Positions 3,485 through 5,500 of a DNA stretch of 5,500 nucleotides are shown here, piece by piece (positions within the stretch are counted from its first letter, which is position 1; each line of letters starts with the position of its first letter). The notes under the pieces are model-generated. The model was not told the DNA's origin. It saw nothing but the letters and a program-made list of their open reading frames with translations, and ran no database searches. Position numbers and translations under genes: made by a program. The stretch spans positions 1 to 5,500 of the forward strand of contig WUAJ01000164.1 in assembly GCA_009827215.1 (NCBI GenBank), read 5' to 3'. This DNA is from Phycisphaeraceae bacterium (lineage in GTDB: Bacteria; Planctomycetota; Phycisphaerae; Phycisphaerales; UBA1924).

Positions 3485-5500
3485 TCAGCTGCAGCCCATC
3501 GAAGCACCGCAGTTGAGGCACTTGTAGCATGTCCCGCTGCGAACCGTGATCGTGCCGCACACATCGCAAGGCGGAGCATCACCCGCCGCGTCGAGCGCCA
3601 TCGAGAGCGTCGCGCTGCGTGCATCAACCTGCGTCCCATCGCTCGTCTTCGCGGTGACCTGCGTCTCCGTTAGCTCAGCTTTGATGATTTTGGGCTCAGG
3701 CTTGATTTCCTTTGCCTTCGGTTCGATCTCCTGGACCGGGATTCGACGGACGACCGGATCGGGTTTGTCCGCTTGCTCCTTGGGTTCCGGAGTCGAGCGT
3801 GCCGGCATGTTCGCCTCGCGATAGCCGTCGATGAACTCCATACCGAGCCAGCGGAAGATGTAATCCACAAGCGACTTGGCAAACGGGATATCCCGATTCG
3901 TCGTCATCCCCGCAGGTTCAAACCGCTGGTGCGTGAACTTGCGGACAAGCGACTCAAGCGGCACGCCGTATTGCAAAGCGACCGAGGTCGAGGTCCCGAG
4001 CGAATCCATGAGCCCGCCAATCGTCGAACCTTCCTTCGCCATCGTGATGAACAACTCGCCCGGCTTGCCGTCCTCGTAGCACCCGACCGTCAGGTACCCC
4101 TCGTGACCCGCGATATTGAACTTGTGCGTCAGCGATCTCCGTGTCTCGGGAAGACGACGACGCATCGGACGATGCACGATCTCGACCTCCTTCTTCACCA
4201 CCACACGCACATTCTCATCGCCCGCCGCTTCCGCAAGCTCCGCGACATCCGTTGCGATCTCATCGAGCGCCGCTGCGTGATCGAGATCATCAATCACGAT
4301 GTCCTCGTCAAGCTCGGTCTCCGTATCGCTCTTCGCATTGAGCGGCTGGCTGAGCTTGCATCCATCGCGGTACAGCGCGTTCGCCTTGAGACCAAGCTCC
4401 CACGACAAACGGTAAGCGTCCTGAATATCAGTCACCGTCGCGTCGTGAGGCAGGTTGATCGTCTTGGAAATCGCTCCCGAGATGAACGGCTGCGCCGCCG
4501 CCATCATGCGGATATGACCACCCGCCGAGATCGAGCGTGTGCCCTTCGCACCGCAGGTGCTCGCACAATCAAACACCGCGAGGTGCTCGTCCTTGAGGTG
4601 CGGAGCGCCCTCGATGGTCTGCGTGCCACACACCAGCTCGTTGAGCTCAGCGATCTGCATATTGGTCAGACCAAGATACTTGAGTGCGTTGAAGCTCGGA
4701 TCCGCCTTCGCGTCTTCTGGATTCGCTCCGAGACGACGCAGCATGTCGTCACCCAGCGACCAGGCACTGAACGCAAACCCGATCTCGAACACGCCCGGGA
4801 GCGCATCGGTGATCTTCTGCAGATCGTCATCATCGAGACCAAGATCACTCAACCACGCCGCGAGCGAGACGCCCACGCTGTCCTCGATATCCGAAGGCAT
4901 CGGGACATGCAGGTTCAGCGTACCCAGGATGTACTGGATCATCTCCCGTCGTTCAACCTCGTCGTACCCCAGCGCCTCAAGCGCCGGATCGATCGAAGCG
5001 TTCGCGATCTTGAAGTATCCGCCGCCCGCGAGCTTCTTGAACTTCACCAGCGCGAAGTCCGGCTCAACACCGGTCGTATCGCAATCCATCAGCAGACCAA
5101 TAGTCCCTGTCGGCGCGATGACCGTCGTCTGTGCGTTGCGATAGCCGTAGAGCTCACCGAGATCCAGCGCGTCGTCCCACGCGGTCGTCGCGTGGTGCAG
5201 GAGCTCCATCGCGTTCCCCAGAGGCACGCCGTGATCGCGGATCAGGTCGTGATCGATCGGGACCGGAGCGATTCGGAGCTCTTCGTACTCCCCGCTGTCC
5301 CGCGCCACACCCATCGCGGCGCGACGGTGGTTGCGCATCACACGCAGCATGTTGTCACGCTCTGGTTCGTATCCAGGGAACGCCCCGTGCTCACGCGCCA
5401 TCATCGCGGACATTCTGTACGAACGACCCGTCAGGATCGCGGTCAAGCATCCGCAGATCGCCGTGCCCGCTTCCGAGTCGTACGGGATCCCCGCTTGCAT
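3485..5500 (-). CDS. nrdJ: Ribonucleotide reductase, adenosylcobalamin-dependent (class II), N-terminus outside window
   Basis: The enzyme reduces ribonucleotides to deoxyribonucleotides with a B12-generated thiyl radical, independent of oxygen. The 671 residues seen are the C-terminal part; the ATG at 5500 is an internal Met at the window edge. The visible section begins near the YDSEAGTAICG helix of the barrel. It includes the substrate-phosphate motif APTGTIG (129-135), EPDFALVKFKKLAGGGYFK (146-164), and the strongly conserved FDCA to GHIRMMAAAQPFISGAISKTINLP segment (310-351). An acidic linker (about 389-430) leads to the TSCPD-type domain (about 446-553, RRLPETRRSLTHKFNIAGHE). A Pro/Lys/Glu-rich tether (about 566-620) then leads to a Cys tail with Cys645, 648, 658, 661, 664 and 670, the usual redox-relay and zinc-ribbon end. 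The thiyl Cys and the B12-binding part lie upstream. The stop is TGA at 3487-3485. Class II identity is secure. Confidence 0.96.
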   Translation of the reverse strand: MQAGIPYDSEAGTAICGCLTAILTGRSYRMSAMMAREHGAFPGYEPERDNMLRVMRNHRRAAMGVARDSGEYEELRIAPVPIDHDLIRDHGVPLGNAMELLHHATTAWDDALDLGELYGYRNAQTTVIAPTGTIGLLMDCDTTGVEPDFALVKFKKLAGGGYFKIANASIDPALEALGYDEVERREMIQYILGTLNLHVPMPSDIEDSVGVSLAAWLSDLGLDDDDLQKITDALPGVFEIGFAFSAWSLGDDMLRRLGANPEDAKADPSFNALKYLGLTNMQIAELNELVCGTQTIEGAPHLKDEHLAVFDCASTCGAKGTRSISAGGHIRMMAAAQPFISGAISKTINLPHDATVTDIQDAYRLSWELGLKANALYRDGCKLSQPLNAKSDTETELDEDIVIDDLDHAAALDEIATDVAELAEAAGDENVRVVVKKEVEIVHRPMRRRLPETRRSLTHKFNIAGHEGYLTVGCYEDGKPGELFITMAKEGSTIGGLMDSLGTSTSVALQYGVPLESLVRKFTHQRFEPAGMTTNRDIPFAKSLVDYIFRWLGMEFIDGYREANMPARSTPEPKEQADKPDPVVRRIPVQEIEPKAKEIKPEPKIIKAELTETQVTAKTSDGTQVDARSATLSMALDAAGDAPPCDVCGTITVRSGTCYKCLNCGASMGCS

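Noticed and set aside
3295..3639. Open frame of 114 codons on the - strand overlapping the nrdJ end
   Set aside because: It overlaps the conserved NrdJ Cys tail in another frame, is Arg/Ser-rich, and its second half falls within the inverted-repeat structure. A false frame over a structured RNA fits better.
4539..5144. Open frame of 201 codons on the + strand opposite nrdJ
   Set aside because: Ser/Arg/Pro-rich composition typical of an antisense shadow; the NrdJ sequence opposite is strongly conserved.

Overview
The window comes from a GC-rich bacterium. It carries one partial gene on the + strand, then four genes on the - strand, plus one gene-free stretch of about 410 bases that is unusually structured. 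The taxon cannot be fixed from sequence alone. The coenzyme B12-dependent ribonucleotide reductase, the LDH-like malate dehydrogenase and an unrecognised soluble protein next to a CPBP protease would suit a planctomycete of the Phycisphaerae type, but that is only a low-confidence impression.

Layout. 1-342 (+): C-terminal end of a small two-helix membrane protein. 361-395: a hairpin with A and T tracts that can end transcription from both sides, between convergent genes. 413-1381 (-): complete NAD-dependent malate dehydrogenase (mdh). 1457-2272 (-): a soluble protein I do not recognise. 2265-3074 (-): a CPBP-family (CAAX protease/bacteriocin-processing type) membrane protease, whose stop codon overlaps the GTG start proposed for the unrecognised protein, so the two look like a coupled pair. 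3485-5500 (-): the C-terminal two thirds or so of a class II (adenosylcobalamin) ribonucleotide reductase (nrdJ); its N-terminal part lies beyond the window edge.

The most interesting part is 3117-3450, between nrdJ and the protease. It has no credible gene, but it holds a 30-base inverted repeat (3231-3260 and 3421-3450, 27 of 30 identical) enclosing 160 bases. Read as - strand RNA, all three mismatches become G-U pairs, giving an uninterrupted 30-bp helix. Inside are four short perfect helices, one capped by a UUCG tetraloop. Downstream on the same strand come two more strong hairpins and then a third followed by a T-rich run, which looks like an intrinsic terminator. The simplest reading is a roughly 340-nt structured RNA, either a separate non-coding RNA or the 3' end of the nrdJ transcript. 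I match it to no RNA family I know. A small non-autonomous mobile element with terminal inverted repeats is the main alternative.

The genes do not form one pathway. Malate dehydrogenase serves the TCA cycle, NrdJ makes deoxyribonucleotides, and the protease pair is probably a separate transcription unit that starts just after the terminator of the structured RNA.
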